Below, piece by piece: positions 48,317 through 59,750 of a stretch of DNA of 64,000 nucleotides. Within the stretch, counting starts at the first letter, position 1, and every line of letters begins with the position of its first letter. A program made the position numbers and the translations under genes. Location: the NCBI GenBank assembly GCA_001599975.1, contig BCIO01000004.1, positions 1,339,434-1,403,433 on the forward strand, written 5' to 3'. The notes beneath the pieces were generated by a model that saw only the letters and a program-made list of their open reading frames with translations, made no database searches and had not been told where the DNA came from. Source of the DNA: Cystobasidiopsis lactophilus. Its lineage: Eukaryota > Basidiomycota > Agaricostilbomycetes > Agaricostilbales > Chionosphaeraceae.

Positions 48317-48608
48317 ATGGATGGAAAGGCACATCCGGCTGTTTTCGTTGTAATCTACATTCACTGCATGTGACCGGAACACTAATACAAGAGATTGAAT
48401 AGTTAATGAAAGTTCGTGCGATGGAGGATGCGATGAGTAGAAGCTAAGCTTCACAGGGTCTTGAGAACTTGGTTGACGAAAAGCGCCCCTTTCACACGCT
48501 CTTGAGGACCTGCTCGATTGAAACGTCCTTTTCAGGATGCTGGCCGGTCTTTTTCGTGGTGGCAACATGGAAGGCCTTTTCTGCCCTCCAGCCGGCGTCC
48601 CCTGGAAG
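48317..48608. other. Convergent intergenic region, about 290 bases
   Basis: 3' ends of the MFS gene (plus) and the bestrophin gene (minus). An open minus-strand frame crosses it but follows an in-frame stop of the bestrophin gene and has no motif. Confidence 0.45.
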
Positions 48609-51600
48609 TCACTTCTTCAGAGTCCACTTCACCTGCGCTGTGAAGAGAACTGTCTTACTCTCGTGACCTTTGAGAAGAACTGGAAGGCGGAATGAGCATC
48701 GCGTGAGCACGCAAACAGAAGGCTCACTGTTCTCGATCTCTGTGGACGAGACATTGTGCTGGACCAGATCCAAAGCCGATCGTCGGTCGGTGGGATAGAA
48801 TGCTGAAAGATTTTACTTAGCCCTGAGCAAGTGCAAGAAAGGACAGACCCACGTTCGTTCGTCTTCAGGAAGCACCAGTCATCGCAGCCAGCTGGCTGAT
48901 GGGCCGTGATTTCCTTGAGCTCCTTGGCGATGATGTTGTGGCACATGTCATCCAAGTCCAAATCACTAAAGATGTGCGTGAGCCTCAGCATTGAATAAAG
49001 CTAGAAGGGTAAATCGATTTACTTGTCGTCGTAGCCAAAGGGCCCCTCAATTTGAGCCGCCACTCCAAGGAAACCAAGCAACAGGAAGGAAGCAATTCCT
49101 ACGGCTGGTATGGTGACCTGTGAAGAGCGCCTAAGACCAGCTGAGGCCATCTTGATATCGACCCTGGATTGGCTCACCCAATGCAAACTGAGTCGAGACA
49201 GAAGCAGCGTCAGAGGGCCAATTCTTCCACAAATGGAATGTATTCACTCACTAGCGCTCCAGTTGGAAGGGCAAAAAGAAGAGGTAGATCCATGTCGAAT
49301 GCTTCAAATGGACGAGGTAGGCGAACGGGATTGGATTGCTGTATCGTCCGTCAATGGAGTCCTCGCTGCAGCTCATAGCAAAGATGCATACGTGATAAGC
49401 TTTTCCAAAGCTGTGAGCGTCTTCTGCATATCGTGGATGGTATTCAAAAGTTGCGAGGTGGTCGGCTGGCGCTTCAACCTCAGCGCGGCCCTTTCAGTTG
49501 ACTAGCCAGTTCGTGACCTACGACATCCAAGATCTTGCGACGCTGTAGCATAGAAATGTAGGACGAGAAGTAAAGCTGGATGTTCAAGGCTGCGGTGGTG
49601 GACGTCAGCACGGACCTTGGAAGTGCCCTGACACTTACGCATGTTGTCCTCATGCAGTCTATGGCGGCCATGCTTTCGAAGTCGACGTAGCCTGATATAG
49701 CGAACATGGGCCACGAGTTCTGGCAGGGCTCGGAAAAACGCACTTTGCTTGGTCGCTTTCCGTCTTCGCTTTAATCCATTTGTAAAGGTCGCGGGCTGGC
49801 TCGAGAAAGGGGAGAACGTCGTCGACTAGAATCAACATCAGCCCCACCCTGGTCAGTAGATAGTAACACCTACTCCAGTTGAAAGGAGCGGGGTTTCGAG
49901 CGGGCATCAGCGGAGCAGGCGGGTTACGAGGACCATCTGGCGGCGCCTTCAGGTATACTCTGAAGCTTCTTAAAGCTTGATTAGCTACTTACGAGTAGGG
50001 GGAGGCTCGGCCTGAGCTGCATTTGAGCACGCGCGCGAGAAACACCAGAACGCCACTCACCAATCCACTCCTGTGACGCAGAAAGTTGCCGTGCATGTGC
50101 ATTGGCTTGGGGTCCACACTGAAAGTCGCGGTCGCACCAGACCAGGAAGTCTGTCGGGACGGCAAGCCAGTCATTTCGCGTGGGCTCTCGGTCAGGACGG
50201 GCGGAGCCGTGTTGGTTCGCTGGAGAATATGATCGGGTGACTGAGCTCTGGCTGGGTGATGCACAGCTCCGGGAGGAATGCGTGCGCCTTGGGGTAGCGA
50301 TCCTTGGTGAGAGTGCTTTCCTGCATGACCTTGGTGATTGTGGGCTTGGTGATTAGGATGGGCGCCAATGGTGCTATCTCTTCGCATGTGCTCGGGACCC
50401 AGGTGATGCAGAGAGCCACCAATGTCAGGCCGATCGATCGTCACGCTCGTTGGGAAGGCTGTCGACTGAAGCTCAGCCCGGTGCCCTGCCAGAGCACACT
50501 TGACAGCTCACCATATCGCGGTAGGAAGCAAGTCATGGCCCATCTGAGTCCTCTTTAGCGTCATTCGATCCTTCCTCAGGCAAAATGTGTACGCACAAGT
50601 CTTCATAAAGGTTTCCCGGCTCGCCGCGAAGATAGTGCTTGAGAGCAATGCAATGAGCCTCGATAAGGTTGATGATGGTCTTCTTTTCGATCAGTGCCTG
50701 AGCGCGGTCGTGGTCTGGGACTTCAGTCTGGCCTTCTTTGAGCGGGACCAACTGAGAGGGCGTGTGGAACCAGATCAACCGAGCAAAGTTGCGCTGCAAA
50801 CTTTTCAGTCCGGTTCCAACCAAGTAGCAGGCGGAAGGTGCTCACGCTACAGTGGATGATCTCGCCCCAAAGATGGGCGCCTTCCAGAAAGCGGTCGTAG
50901 GCGGAATGGGTGCGGCTGTAGTTTTTGGTCAGCCCATTACGACTGCAAGCTATGAAGCAAGACGTACTAGGAGACAACGAAGCCAATGACCTGGGCTCTT
51001 TATGAGATTACAGAGGGGAAGAACAGGAGGGAGTAGACGCACAGTTCCCAGCACGGTCAGCATGGTCGATGGGATCGCAACTTTAGCATGGACCTGGAGC
51101 CACCATCAGCAAAGCCTCCACCAAGGGCGATAGAGGACGTACAAAGTCCAGGTTGTTGATGACCACGACGACCGCAGCCACTCCGGTGTAGCTGAGACTC
51201 GCGTCCATTCAGTCCACCAGGCCACCCAACGAAGAGCTCAAGGCACGAACAAGAAGCAAGCAGGCCACACATCCCAAAAGACGCTAGAGGTGATTTGGGA
51301 CCAGAACCTGAGGTGCGAGAATGGTTCAGAACGCGTATCAGGATCTCGGTTGCCAGAGAGAGAGAGGGAGGCAAGGCCAAGGGAGGGGGCTTACGATGCA
51401 GATTTCCAGGGATCCGGGTGAAGGAAGTGTCTGGTAGTAAGTACCCAAACCCAGATCTGAGTCCTCTGGAATTGGCAGTTGGAAGGCACACGAATAGAGA
51501 CGGACCCGTCGTGCATTCTCGTTTGAGGACGCCCTTCAACTGCGCAAGCGGTGACGACTGGCTAGACGATGTGCTAAAGTCTTCAAGAGGCAGTTCAGGA

Positions 51601-51704
51601 GAAAAAGCGGTGCTGGTGGCTGGGAGAGGAAAGCCCTGAGGCCCCAGGCCTTCCCATCTCCCTTGGCATGAGAAGGCAGAACAAGGGGAGAGCGGAAACG
51701 ACAT
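48609..51704 (-). CDS. Bestrophin-family (UPF0187/RFP-TM) anion channel
   Basis: Predicted chloride or bicarbonate channel. Assembling exons from right to left gives HLRFWSQITSSVFWDVWPAC, then FYTGVAAVVVVINNLDF, VHAKVAIPSTMLTVLGTV and VIGFVVSY joined to RTHSAYDRFLEGAHLWGEII. Then come NFARLIWFHTPSQLVPLKEG, EAHCIALKHYLRGE, NPIPFAYLVHLKHSTWIYLF and VTIPAVGIASFLLLGFLGVA. The family hallmark AAQIEGPFGYDDNDLDLDDM is followed by CHNIIAKELKEITAHQPAG. It ends KTVLFTAQVKWTLKK with TGA at 48609-48611. The gene is cut by many introns, including one long region with a helical insert (49480-50450) whose exons I only partly resolved. The start at 51704 (MSFPLSPCSAFSC) is a best guess. Fungal members are poorly studied; an anion-channel role is by homology. 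Confidence 0.8.
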
Positions 51705-51989
51705 TCTTAAGGCCGTTTGCGACTCTTGGCGTTCGACGAGGAATATGGTAGCATTCGCGAAGCCATTCAGAGCAGAATCAAGCAAATCGCAATTGGCTGA
51801 ACAAGAGGAGGAGTTTGAATTTGCATGTGAAATGGGCTTCGAGTGCCGATGACATCAGAGCCGCCACCCAACTGGCAAGCATTCTCGCTCTTCTTCTGCT
51901 CCCAAAACGAGCTCAGTGAGTAGTCCCTTTCAGACTGAATCAAAGCTGAAGCGAAGCCAGCAGCCAAACGTCTTTCGTCCCGCATTGAA

Positions 51990-52463
51990 ATGGCTTCAAT
52001 CGTGCAATCCGTCGTCGACCTTGGCAATGCCATTGTTGTAAGCGTCTACCCTCTCTCTCCTCCGGCACCTGGCCTCCGGCACCTGGGAACTCAACGAAGA
52101 ATGTGACCAAAACAGTCCGCCATTTTCTCCGTGTTCGCTGCCATCGTCGGCGTCGGTCGATCCATCGTCGAAACTGTTCTCAGTTAGGCCATTTGCCACT
52201 TCCATTTGGCCGCACAGCGCAAATTGACCCTTTTGGTTGACGTACAAAACAGACTTGATCATCTCGACTTTCGGCTCCGTCTGGCACTTCGTAGCTGCGT
52301 AAGTTGTCCTCCCCTTTCCCGCTCCCGCTTTTCGGGTGGCAAAACTCAATCTCGTTGAAACAGCAACGCCGGGTTGTTGGTGCTGCTCGGCGTGGGCTAT
52401 GTGGTGTACACGCAGTACCTGGCCAAAGGCGGCAAGCCCATCTCCAACAAGAAGCTCAAGTAG
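51990..52463 (+). CDS. Tiny membrane protein, about 90 residues
   Basis: No named family. The ATG at 51990 gives MASIVQSVVDLGNAIV. After an intron near 52040-52117 comes SAIFSVFAAIVGVGRSIVET, an amphipathic or membrane helix. A further exon near 52265-52300 reads FGSVWHFVAA, and the last exon (from about 52367) gives NAGLLVLLGVGYVVYTQYLA then KGGKPISNKKLK, stopping at 52461-52463. Short fungal proteins with a hydrophobic, Ala/Val/Ile/Gly-rich N-terminus and one C-terminal transmembrane helix share this outline. The exon boundary around LSTF/FGSVW is uncertain because an in-frame TAG follows VETVLS unless spliced. Confidence 0.6.
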
Positions 52464-52687
52464 ACACACCTCCTTGGAGGAAACGTCATTTCGTTCGTGA
52501 CATTGTAAAAAGGAGACAAGAATATTCCCCTCATAGTCCGTTTTCTGTTGTACTTAGCCCACTTTGCCTTTCCATACCCCCCTTCCGAACTTTTTTTGCA
52601 AGACAACCCGCTTTTGCCTCTTGCGCAGCCAAAACATCTTGCCGAAAGTTTGAAAAGAGCGGCCCCCAAGAATAGCGGCCAGGTTCT

Positions 52688-54947
52688 TCATGCCGTCCGG
52701 GCGAGGTAGGTGGACAGCTGCTGGACCAACAGCTCCAAGTCCTCCCGCCTGAGCGCGGTGATGGCGCTCTCGAGCAAGGTGGCGACCGACACGGTGTTGG
52801 CGCGGATCAGCGAGGCGTAGTAGACGTAAGAGAACATGCCCATCAAGAACCTGTTCCCTCCCGTGATCAGTCGAGCTCGTTTTTGAGCTAAAGCAGGGAA
52901 AGGGGAGACGAAACTGGCAGTCCATCCGATCTGTCATCCCACCATGGCCGGGGATGGAGTCGCCAAAGTCTTTGATGTTGAAGGCGCGCTTGAAGCCGGA
53001 AGCGAAGAAGCCGCCGAACGGAGCGACCAATGAGGCGAAGATGGCGAGTACGACCGAGTGCAGTTGAAAAGGCGCCCAGGGTAAGGTGGTGATGTCCATA
53101 TGCAGCTGCACGGGCCGATATTCGAAATCAGAGACCAAGACACTGATTAAGGGGTGAAAAGGACCGCGTACCAAGCTTGAGAGCGGGGAGGCCAGCCAGG
53201 TGGGCAAAGGTAGCTCGCGCCAGAGGAAGACGGGGTTCGGGTCGCACTCGATGCGGGATAAAGCGGACATGCCGAGCTCGCGGCAGGGGCAGATGAAATA
53301 AGGGAAGCGCATGAAGTAAGTCGCCCACTGTTTCGTCCCAAAAAACACGGCATTCAGCGATGGTGACCGCTGAGGAGAAGGAAGACGAACAAAGTAGCCA
53401 AAGATGATGGTGCAAAACAGAGCGCCGACGAACCCTTCAACAGTCTTCTTAGGGCTCAGCTTGATCAGTGGCGTTTTGCCAAATGTCATTCCTGTTCATA
53501 CCTCTCACACCATATTCCAAGCAGCGGAATAAAAGGGGAGGCAAGGACGAACCGCAGATGTAGGCCCAAATGTCGTTGCAGATGACCAGCGAGGCAGGGA
53601 CCCAGAACCAGATCATGCCTTCCAAGATGGAGTTGACGATGAAGTGGCTAATGACACCCACCATTTTAGATCCCCCGCAATCATCCTGGGGGGAAAGAAG
53701 AACGCACCTCGAGAAGACGATGAGGAAGAGGGAGATGTGGATCCAGCAGAACAAGCCGAACTGCCTCCTCAAGCTGACCCGCTTCAGCGTGGTGACGAAC
53801 CCGACGAAGCCCAAAGTCCAGAGGGAGAAGGAGATGAAGCGGTGGTGTTTTGTAAAGGTGAGGAAGTAGGCGTCGACGAGGACGATGTGCTTGAAGTAGT
53901 AGATGATCGACTCGCCGTAGAGGAAGTAGTTGGTCACGGCGAAAAAGTACCAGGAGACGACCTTGGAGTAGCGCGCCCGCTCGGCCCGCTTGCGCTCCTT
54001 GGCTAAAGTGTAAGCGGCCGAGTGCTGGAATTGGTTGGTCAACGGGGTTTCTGCTGACGAGGTGGGAGGATGGCGGGAGCCGGCGTCGAAGAGGGAGGAG
54101 AGCTCGCGGAAGACTTGGGCTTGGACGAAGAAGACGAGCATGATGACGTAGGCGTGTCCCAACAACAGCAGGCCTGTTGTGTCCATCTTGTCAACTGCAT
54201 ATCCCCAAGGGAAAAAGAGAGGGAGAGAGGACAACGCAACTGATGAAGCCGGCGATCATGAGGACGGTCCAGACGGTGCGGGTGATGATGGACTTCATCT
54301 TGGAGGAGGGCTGGTGGTCTGCTCCAGTGAACTGCTCGACCGTCTTGCTCTTGCCACCGTTGAAGCCGCCGATGACGGGCGACCTGGGCTGTTGCTCTTC
54401 TGGCTGTTGCACGCCGTTCGACTTGGGCAAGGCCACCGTAGCGTCCTCGTCGTCTTCGTCGGAGGAAGAAGAGTAGTCGTCGTTCCATTCTGACGTGGAC
54501 GAGGCGGAGATGGAAGGGGCCGACTGGGAGCCAGTGGGTATCGCCAAGCCCTGCTCAGCGTCCAAGTCGGCCTCTGCCTGCGCCTCCACTTGCTCCACTT
54601 CCACTGCCGCTGCCTCTGCCACCTGCTCCTCCTCGTGGCTGCTGCTGCTGGTGGATGCCCGCGGTGGTGGAGCATCGGGGACGAGCTGCCTCGGCTGAGC
54701 CTGGTCGGTTTTGAGGTTCTGGAAGGAGGCCTGGTGCTTCAAAGCGGCCTTCCTCGCTCGCTGCCTTTGCTTCTTGCTCAGCGGGCTCAGCGCGGACGGC
54801 GACAACAGCGAGGCGTCATCGTCCGAAGCAGAGGAAGCCTCGTCAGCCGCGTGCTCTTCCACCGCCACTGTTTGATTCCCCCCTCTCTCCCTTAGCAGTG
54901 TTACTTGGAAGTCAGGCCAGGCCCTTACACAGTGAGAAGTTGGACAT
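52688..54947 (-). CDS. CDS1: Phosphatidate cytidylyltransferase (CDP-diacylglycerol synthase)
   Basis: ER membrane enzyme that makes CDP-diacylglycerol from CTP and phosphatidic acid, the branch point for phosphatidylinositol and cardiolipin. The ATG at 54947 (MSNFSL) is joined by an in-phase intron (54868-54928, GTAAGG donor) to [21 protein letters not shown] Glu/Ser-rich cytosolic tail follows, to [20 protein letters not shown]. Membrane segments include [60 protein letters not shown] and [20 protein letters not shown]. The full family signature is visible near 52930-53010: [20 protein letters not shown] then [10 protein letters not shown]. It ends LEPLVQQ-like helices and ARTA at 52688. 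The start was chosen because no in-frame ATG exists upstream in exon 2 and the splice closes exactly. Confidence 0.92.
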
Positions 54948-55047
54948 GGGGGCTTGGAGGGGTACGAGCGCAACAACCACTTCTGCTCGCAACTTTCTCT
55001 CAGCCCGTGAATTGGCGGGCTCTCGCTACTCTTGGTGCAACACCACC
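54948..55047. promoter_or_regulatory. 100-bp bidirectional promoter of CDS1 and PDCD5
   Basis: Start codons of CDS1 (minus) and PDCD5 (plus) lie 100 bases apart and face away from each other. Both genes are housekeeping and conserved, so one shared nucleosome-free region is expected. I did not identify a specific factor site. Confidence 0.55.
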
Positions 55048-55803
55048 ATGGCTCAATCCCTCGACCCCGTTCGTTTCCCAAAATCCTTCTCCTCGCACAC
55101 ATTCCCCCAGAAAACTAAATCGTCGCGCGCGCAGAGCCGACTCATGCAGCTCGCCCAATCCCAAGGAGGCTCTCAAGACGGCTCCTCAGGCCCAGCTGAC
55201 GGACAGCCCTCCCAAGCGGACCGAGAGGCGCAAAGGGAAGCCGAGGAAGAGTCCAAGCGCAACCTGCTCGCCCAGATCCTCTCCCCCCAAGCCCGCGACC
55301 GGCGTTGGTTCTTTCCCCCTTGACTTTCAATTGTTGTTTGGTTGAGTGTTCGGCGGTGGAATAGTGGCTAGGATTCAATTGGTCCGACCGCAGAAGGCCC
55401 AGTCCATCCAGGGCTTGATCCTCAACATGGCCAGGAGCGGCCAGTTGAGGGGGAGGGTGACCGAAGACCAATGTTCGTTCCTTTGCCTCCCTCTTAAGTC
55501 AAGGCTTCTGACTTAGACCGGGTGAACTACGAACAGTGATCGGGGTATTGGATCAGGTCGAAGCTATTGAGAAAGGCTCGAGCGGGAAGAATGGCTCAGA
55601 CGCCAACAAAATCACCGTGCGCTCCTCTCGAGAAATCTTCAGCTTTATTGGGACTGACCTGGAGTGTGGGATAGTTTTCAAGACGGAAAGGCGATTTCAG
55701 CGACGACGACGACGACGACTTCGCCTCGTTCTCAAAGCCAGCAGTGTCCAAGATGCAACCTTCAAAAGCAGCCGACGACAGCGACGACGATTTTGATCTG
55801 TAA
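55048..55803 (+). CDS. PDCD5: PDCD5/TFAR19 family DNA-binding protein
   Basis: Small conserved protein; human PDCD5 regulates apoptosis factors and the chaperonin TRiC. The ATG at 55048 opens a longer N-terminus than usual; a later in-frame ATG at 55144 (MQLAQSQGG) is nearer the family start. The core helix is EAEEESKRNLLAQILSPQAR. An intron from 55302 joins in phase to give RDRLARIQLVRPQKAQSIQG, LILNMARSGQLRGRVTEDQ and, after a second intron, LIGVLDQVEAIEKGSSG. A third intron joins KIT to FSRRKGDFSDDDDDD. The family ending (K-I-x-F-x-R-R-K-G then acidic) is intact, followed by an extra tail ending DDSDDDFDL with TAA at 55801-55803. It shares a 100-bp promoter with CDS1. Confidence 0.9.
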
Positions 55804-55998
55804 CCCTCTCCCCCCACCATGCATCTTGGGAACCGCAAATGGACCCAACCTTACGTCGCATCATGATTTTGGCTCGGGGGCGAGGGAACTGTATAGGGTT
55901 GTTTGCAATCCACCACGACACCGAACTTCTGAACCCCACCTCTTGCCCTGCTCTGGTTGTACTTTTGAAAAGTGGCGGATCCCCAACTGCAAGGCGAG

Positions 55999-57086
55999 AT
56001 GCCGTTGAAGGCGAGCCAGATTAAGCTGTGCCTCTTTGATTTGTTTGGCACCCTGCTCGTGCCCCGGAAGCCCATCCACCAGCAATACGTGCGTTCTGGT
56101 CCTCGTCCAACCGCATCTTTCTCTGTTTATGATGCTGGGGACACAGGCAGAGCTGTCGAGGAGCTATTCGCTGCATGATGTGCAGGACGCCGACGTCAAA
56201 GTCGCCTTCAGAGGGGGTGCGTTCACTTTCCAGACCCTTTCCTATACCTTTCTGAGTATCGACATATCACAAAGCTTTCAAGCACTTCTCAAAGGTATGA
56301 GGGCGCGCTCTCTCCCAAACTTGGCCAAGGGAAAGCTCAAGTGCGCCGGCCGGCGGCGGCGGAACTCCAGATCTACCCTCTCTATGGCAAAGCTTCCAAC
56401 CTCAACCCAGACAAATGGTGGACTGTAAATACCTCACCAATTCCTTCCTTTTGCAGAATAGCTCAAAGGTGGTGGGCGCGCAAACAGTTGGTGATTGAGA
56501 AGACGCTCTCGGACGCGGGCTGTGGTCAGTCCGACTTGCAAACCACTTTACCGCTCTTGGCGCCCGCCATCATCAAGCACTTCTCCTCCGCCGCCGCTTA
56601 CCGCTTGGCAGACGGCGCCACCGAGCTCCTGGCGCACCTGAAGGACAAGAGGATGCTGCTCGGCGCCCTGTCCAATTCCGACCCCGCGATCGTCGAGGCG
56701 CTGAAAGACCTGGGCGTGGTGCCGGGCTTCATGAAGGAGGAGAACGCGGTGACCGCTTGGGAAGCCGGCGTGGCCAAGCCGGACCCCGCCATCTTCAAGT
56801 TTGCGCTCGACAAGATTGGCAAAGGCCAGCTGGACGCCGAAGAGGTCTTGCTCATTGGCGATGACTATGCCGAGTCGGTCGTGTTCCTTTCATCTTCGCT
56901 GCGCCCTATCTAAGCGAGAATTGAGCCGACAGAGACTATCAAGCAGCTTCGAGCTTAGGCATGCAGGCGGTCATCGTCCACGACGGCGCCGAAGCTCAGA
57001 ACCCGAACCAGTCTCAGATGCCGCAAGACAGAGAAGGGCTGGTGCAGGTGTCATCATTAAGCGAAGTCATCCGATGGCTGCCCTAA
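55999..57086 (+). CDS. HAD-superfamily hydrolase (haloacid dehalogenase/HDHD3-like)
   Basis: A predicted phosphatase or dehalogenase. The ATG at 55999 gives MPLKASQIKLCLFDLFGTLL; the first Asp of motif I is present and the second is replaced as in other DLFGTL members. Exons then give VKVAFRG and, further on, VYPLYGKASNLNPDKWW. The cap region reads IAQRWWARKQLVIEKTLSDA. Motif II is LLGALSNSDPAIVEAL, the motif III Lys is in GVAKPDPAIFKFALDKIGKG, and motif IV is LLIGDDYAE. The last intron joins in phase to DYQAASSLGMQAVIVHDGAE, and the stop TAA is at 57084-57086. That stop overlaps the TSR1 stop on the other strand. Three or four introns near 56090-56185, 56218-56300 and 56425-56455 are implied. 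The substrate is unknown. Confidence 0.8.
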
Positions 57087-59578
57087 GCCTCGTCCATCTC
57101 CACGTCCCCCTCCTTCGCCCCGTCGATCGCGGCCGCCCCTTGAGTGTACAGCTTGCCCCACTTGGGGAAGCACCTCTTGTACAGGTTGAGGCAGATGGTG
57201 TCCATCTGGTCGATCGGGCCGTCGAAGGACGCCTTGAAGTAGCCGTGCGTGCCGAGCGACTCCTTGATGTGGCCCTTCCGCCCCTTCTTGGTGTGCAGCT
57301 CGATCGGCTTGTAGTAGTGCACGTCGTCCGTGTCGAAGAACATGTAGCGGATGGTGGCGACCCGCTTGTGCAGCTTGTAAGGGTGGCCGGAGAGGATGAC
57401 CCGCTTGGCCAGGATGCGCGTCGGGTCCGAGTAGAGCAGGCTGCCCCACGAGATCAGGTCGAGGCTGTCCGGCTGGATCAGGAGAGCGGGCATGTTGGTG
57501 CCAAAGGTGATCGGGAGGTACGCGGTGCCCACGCAGGGGTTGCCCATCTGCGCAAAGCGCATGAACTTGTGCACGTTGTTCGCTCCCTTGCCGCCGTTGC
57601 TTTGGGTTTGCTGAGAGAAGAGCGTGTTGACGGTATAGCGCCTCGGGCCGAGAATGAGGATGGCCGAGTCCTAAGTCATAAGAATTCGGCGTCAGCCAAA
57701 TGAAGCCAAGAAGAGCCCAAAGACACAAAGCGCACCTTAGAACGGACATCTTCCTCGTATTCAGTGTTACGCTGGACCGAGAAGTGCATGACCGTCATCT
57801 TGTGCTCGTGCTTGTGAAGGCCGAACACCAGAAGAGGGTGGGAGGCCACCTCGAAGAGGGCCAGCGCAGCTTTAGGGACGCCCTGCAAGCACACGGCCAC
57901 CCGAGTGCCTTCCTGGATGCCGTCCAAGTGGGCACGCGAGATGAGGTTCTTGGCCATGGACCGGTAGTTCTCGAACTGGAAGCATTTGCTGTAGTCTTGC
58001 GGCAAGTTCTCGAACGGGTCCCAAGCGGAGGTCCGGAAAGACTTGAGCCCGCGATACTTGGCAAAGCGCTGGCGGGCTGGCTGATCTTGAGGTGTATCGA
58101 CCTCGTCTGGGAAGTCGGCGTCGTCCTTGGCTGCGAGCTTCCGCTTGCGCTTGTAGTCTGCGTAAGCATCTGCATCCAATGCCGAGTCGGCCATGGTGTC
58201 CACATCAAACGCAGACTCTTCCAGCTCTTCTTCCGGCTCTGACTGGAAGTCTTCCTCCTCTTCCTCCACTTGCATCCCAGCATCGTCCTCCTCATCCTCC
58301 GAGTCGTCCGCCTCGGACTCCTCCTCTAGAATCCAAGCAGCTTGGTATTCAGACGTGCCTTTGGGGACCCTCTTGATGCGCTTTGGGGTGGTGCCCGGCG
58401 TCGCCTCTGGGATGGCGTTGCCGGCCGCCTGCATGGCGTCCTTGTAACCGCTCATCTCCTCCTCGGTCGGCCACGTCTGCTCATTCAAAAGCAGCTCTTG
58501 GTCGTCCTGCTCGTTGACGGACTGCAGGTCGTCGGCCTCGTCTTGATCGGCAGCTGCCAGCACGCTGGACAGCTCGACATCCATGCCGTGCCCATTGAGC
58601 TTGACCTTCGAAGTGGAGGCGTAAGGTTCGGCGCGTTCAATCTTGGTGATCTGGGCATCGCCGTAGTTGGGAATGTGCAAGAGGTTGTTGACGTTCAGAC
58701 CGGCGCCGCGGATGGTGCCCACCAAGCGCAGCTCGCCCTCGTCTGAAAAGGAAGCCTCCTCGACCAGGATACGAGCACGCTCTTCTCTCCAGACCACGTT
58801 CTTCGGGAGGCTCTTCTCCTTGAACGTCCGGACGAGGTTGGAGACTTCAAGCGGCGACTGGAGAGTGTAGATCTTTTCGATGGTCGGGAAGAAGTGGTTG
58901 ATGAAAGACAGCAAGCTCTTCTTGATAGCTGTGTGGGTTGCGGAAGTCTCGTTGGAGGGCAAAGTCGGGAGAACAGGCCGGATGCCAGCTTCGGGGATGC
59001 CGAGCGAGGTGATGCAGCGCAGCAAATTTTCGCCATAGTGCTCGACCTCGACGGAAGAGGACAGACAGGGCAAGATGTAGTCAGCTGCCAGACAAGCATC
59101 CATATTGGCGAACAGGTCGTTGTACTGAGGCGTCAGCACTTGAAGCAGAGGTCCTTGCTGCGACGTCTTGACATAGTGGATGCCGTTCAAGAACTGGACG
59201 GCGTCTGCAGCAAAGACAGCTGACAGAACATCCTTGGGGTCGACGTCTGGCACGAGGGAGATGATGGCGAGGATGCGAGGGGCGTCCACCTCTCCAGCCT
59301 TGCCTGCCTGCCTCTTGGCCAACTGCGCCTGCTTCGCCTTGTTCTTCCTGGCCGCCTTGCTCTCCTGCGCTTTGTGGCTCTTGCTCGGTGCTTTGCGCTG
59401 GACCTTGCCCTTAGCCGCGTCCCTCAGAGAGCCCTTGGAGCTGTTGGGAAGAGTCGCAGAAAAAGTTTTAATTGGCATTCATGCAGCCTCGGCAGGGCAG
59501 GTGGACCTACGCGAATCTGCTCTTAAACGCTTTGTTTGTGTGCTTGGTCGTTGGCCGGTGGCTGAATGAGTCGGCCAT
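57083..59578 (-). CDS. TSR1: Ribosome biogenesis protein Tsr1
   Basis: GTPase-like assembly factor of the late 40S ribosomal precursor (Bms1/Tsr1 family), acting in 20S pre-rRNA maturation in nucleus and cytoplasm. The true start is ATG 59578: exon 1 (59511-59578) encodes MADSFSHRPTTKHTNKAFKS then RFA. It is joined by an intron (59441-59510) in phase to SKGSLRDAAKGKVQRKAPSK. A degenerate GTPase-like domain follows (PRILAIISLVPDVDPKDVLS), then the AARP2CN segment (VVWREERARILVEEASFSDE, LRLVGTIRGAGLNVNNLLHI). An acidic run comes next, then the C-terminal domain (YRGLKSFRTSAWDPFENLPQ). A last intron (57671-57735) joins VRSK to DSAILILGPRRYTVNTLFSQ. It ends DVEMDEA with TAG at 57083-57085. Length is about 790 residues, as in the family. 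Confidence 0.92.
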
Positions 59579-59750
59579 GGCTGCTGCTGGAGAAGGGATA
59601 AAGCGAAGACAACTTTTTGGTGCATTTCACGTGCAAGGTCGTGGACCCTCATTCCTTTTGGGTGAGCTACAGCTTTGTATTACAATTGATCGCATGAGAT
59701 GCACTCTTGTATGAGAAACATGCCCTCTGGTGTGAGAACAGCAGAGCCAG

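Noticed and set aside
59443-59478. Alternative TSR1 start MPIKTFSATL
   Set aside because: This is intron sequence. An upstream exon from ATG 59578 splices in phase and gives the family N-terminus MADSFSHRPTTKHTNKAFKS.
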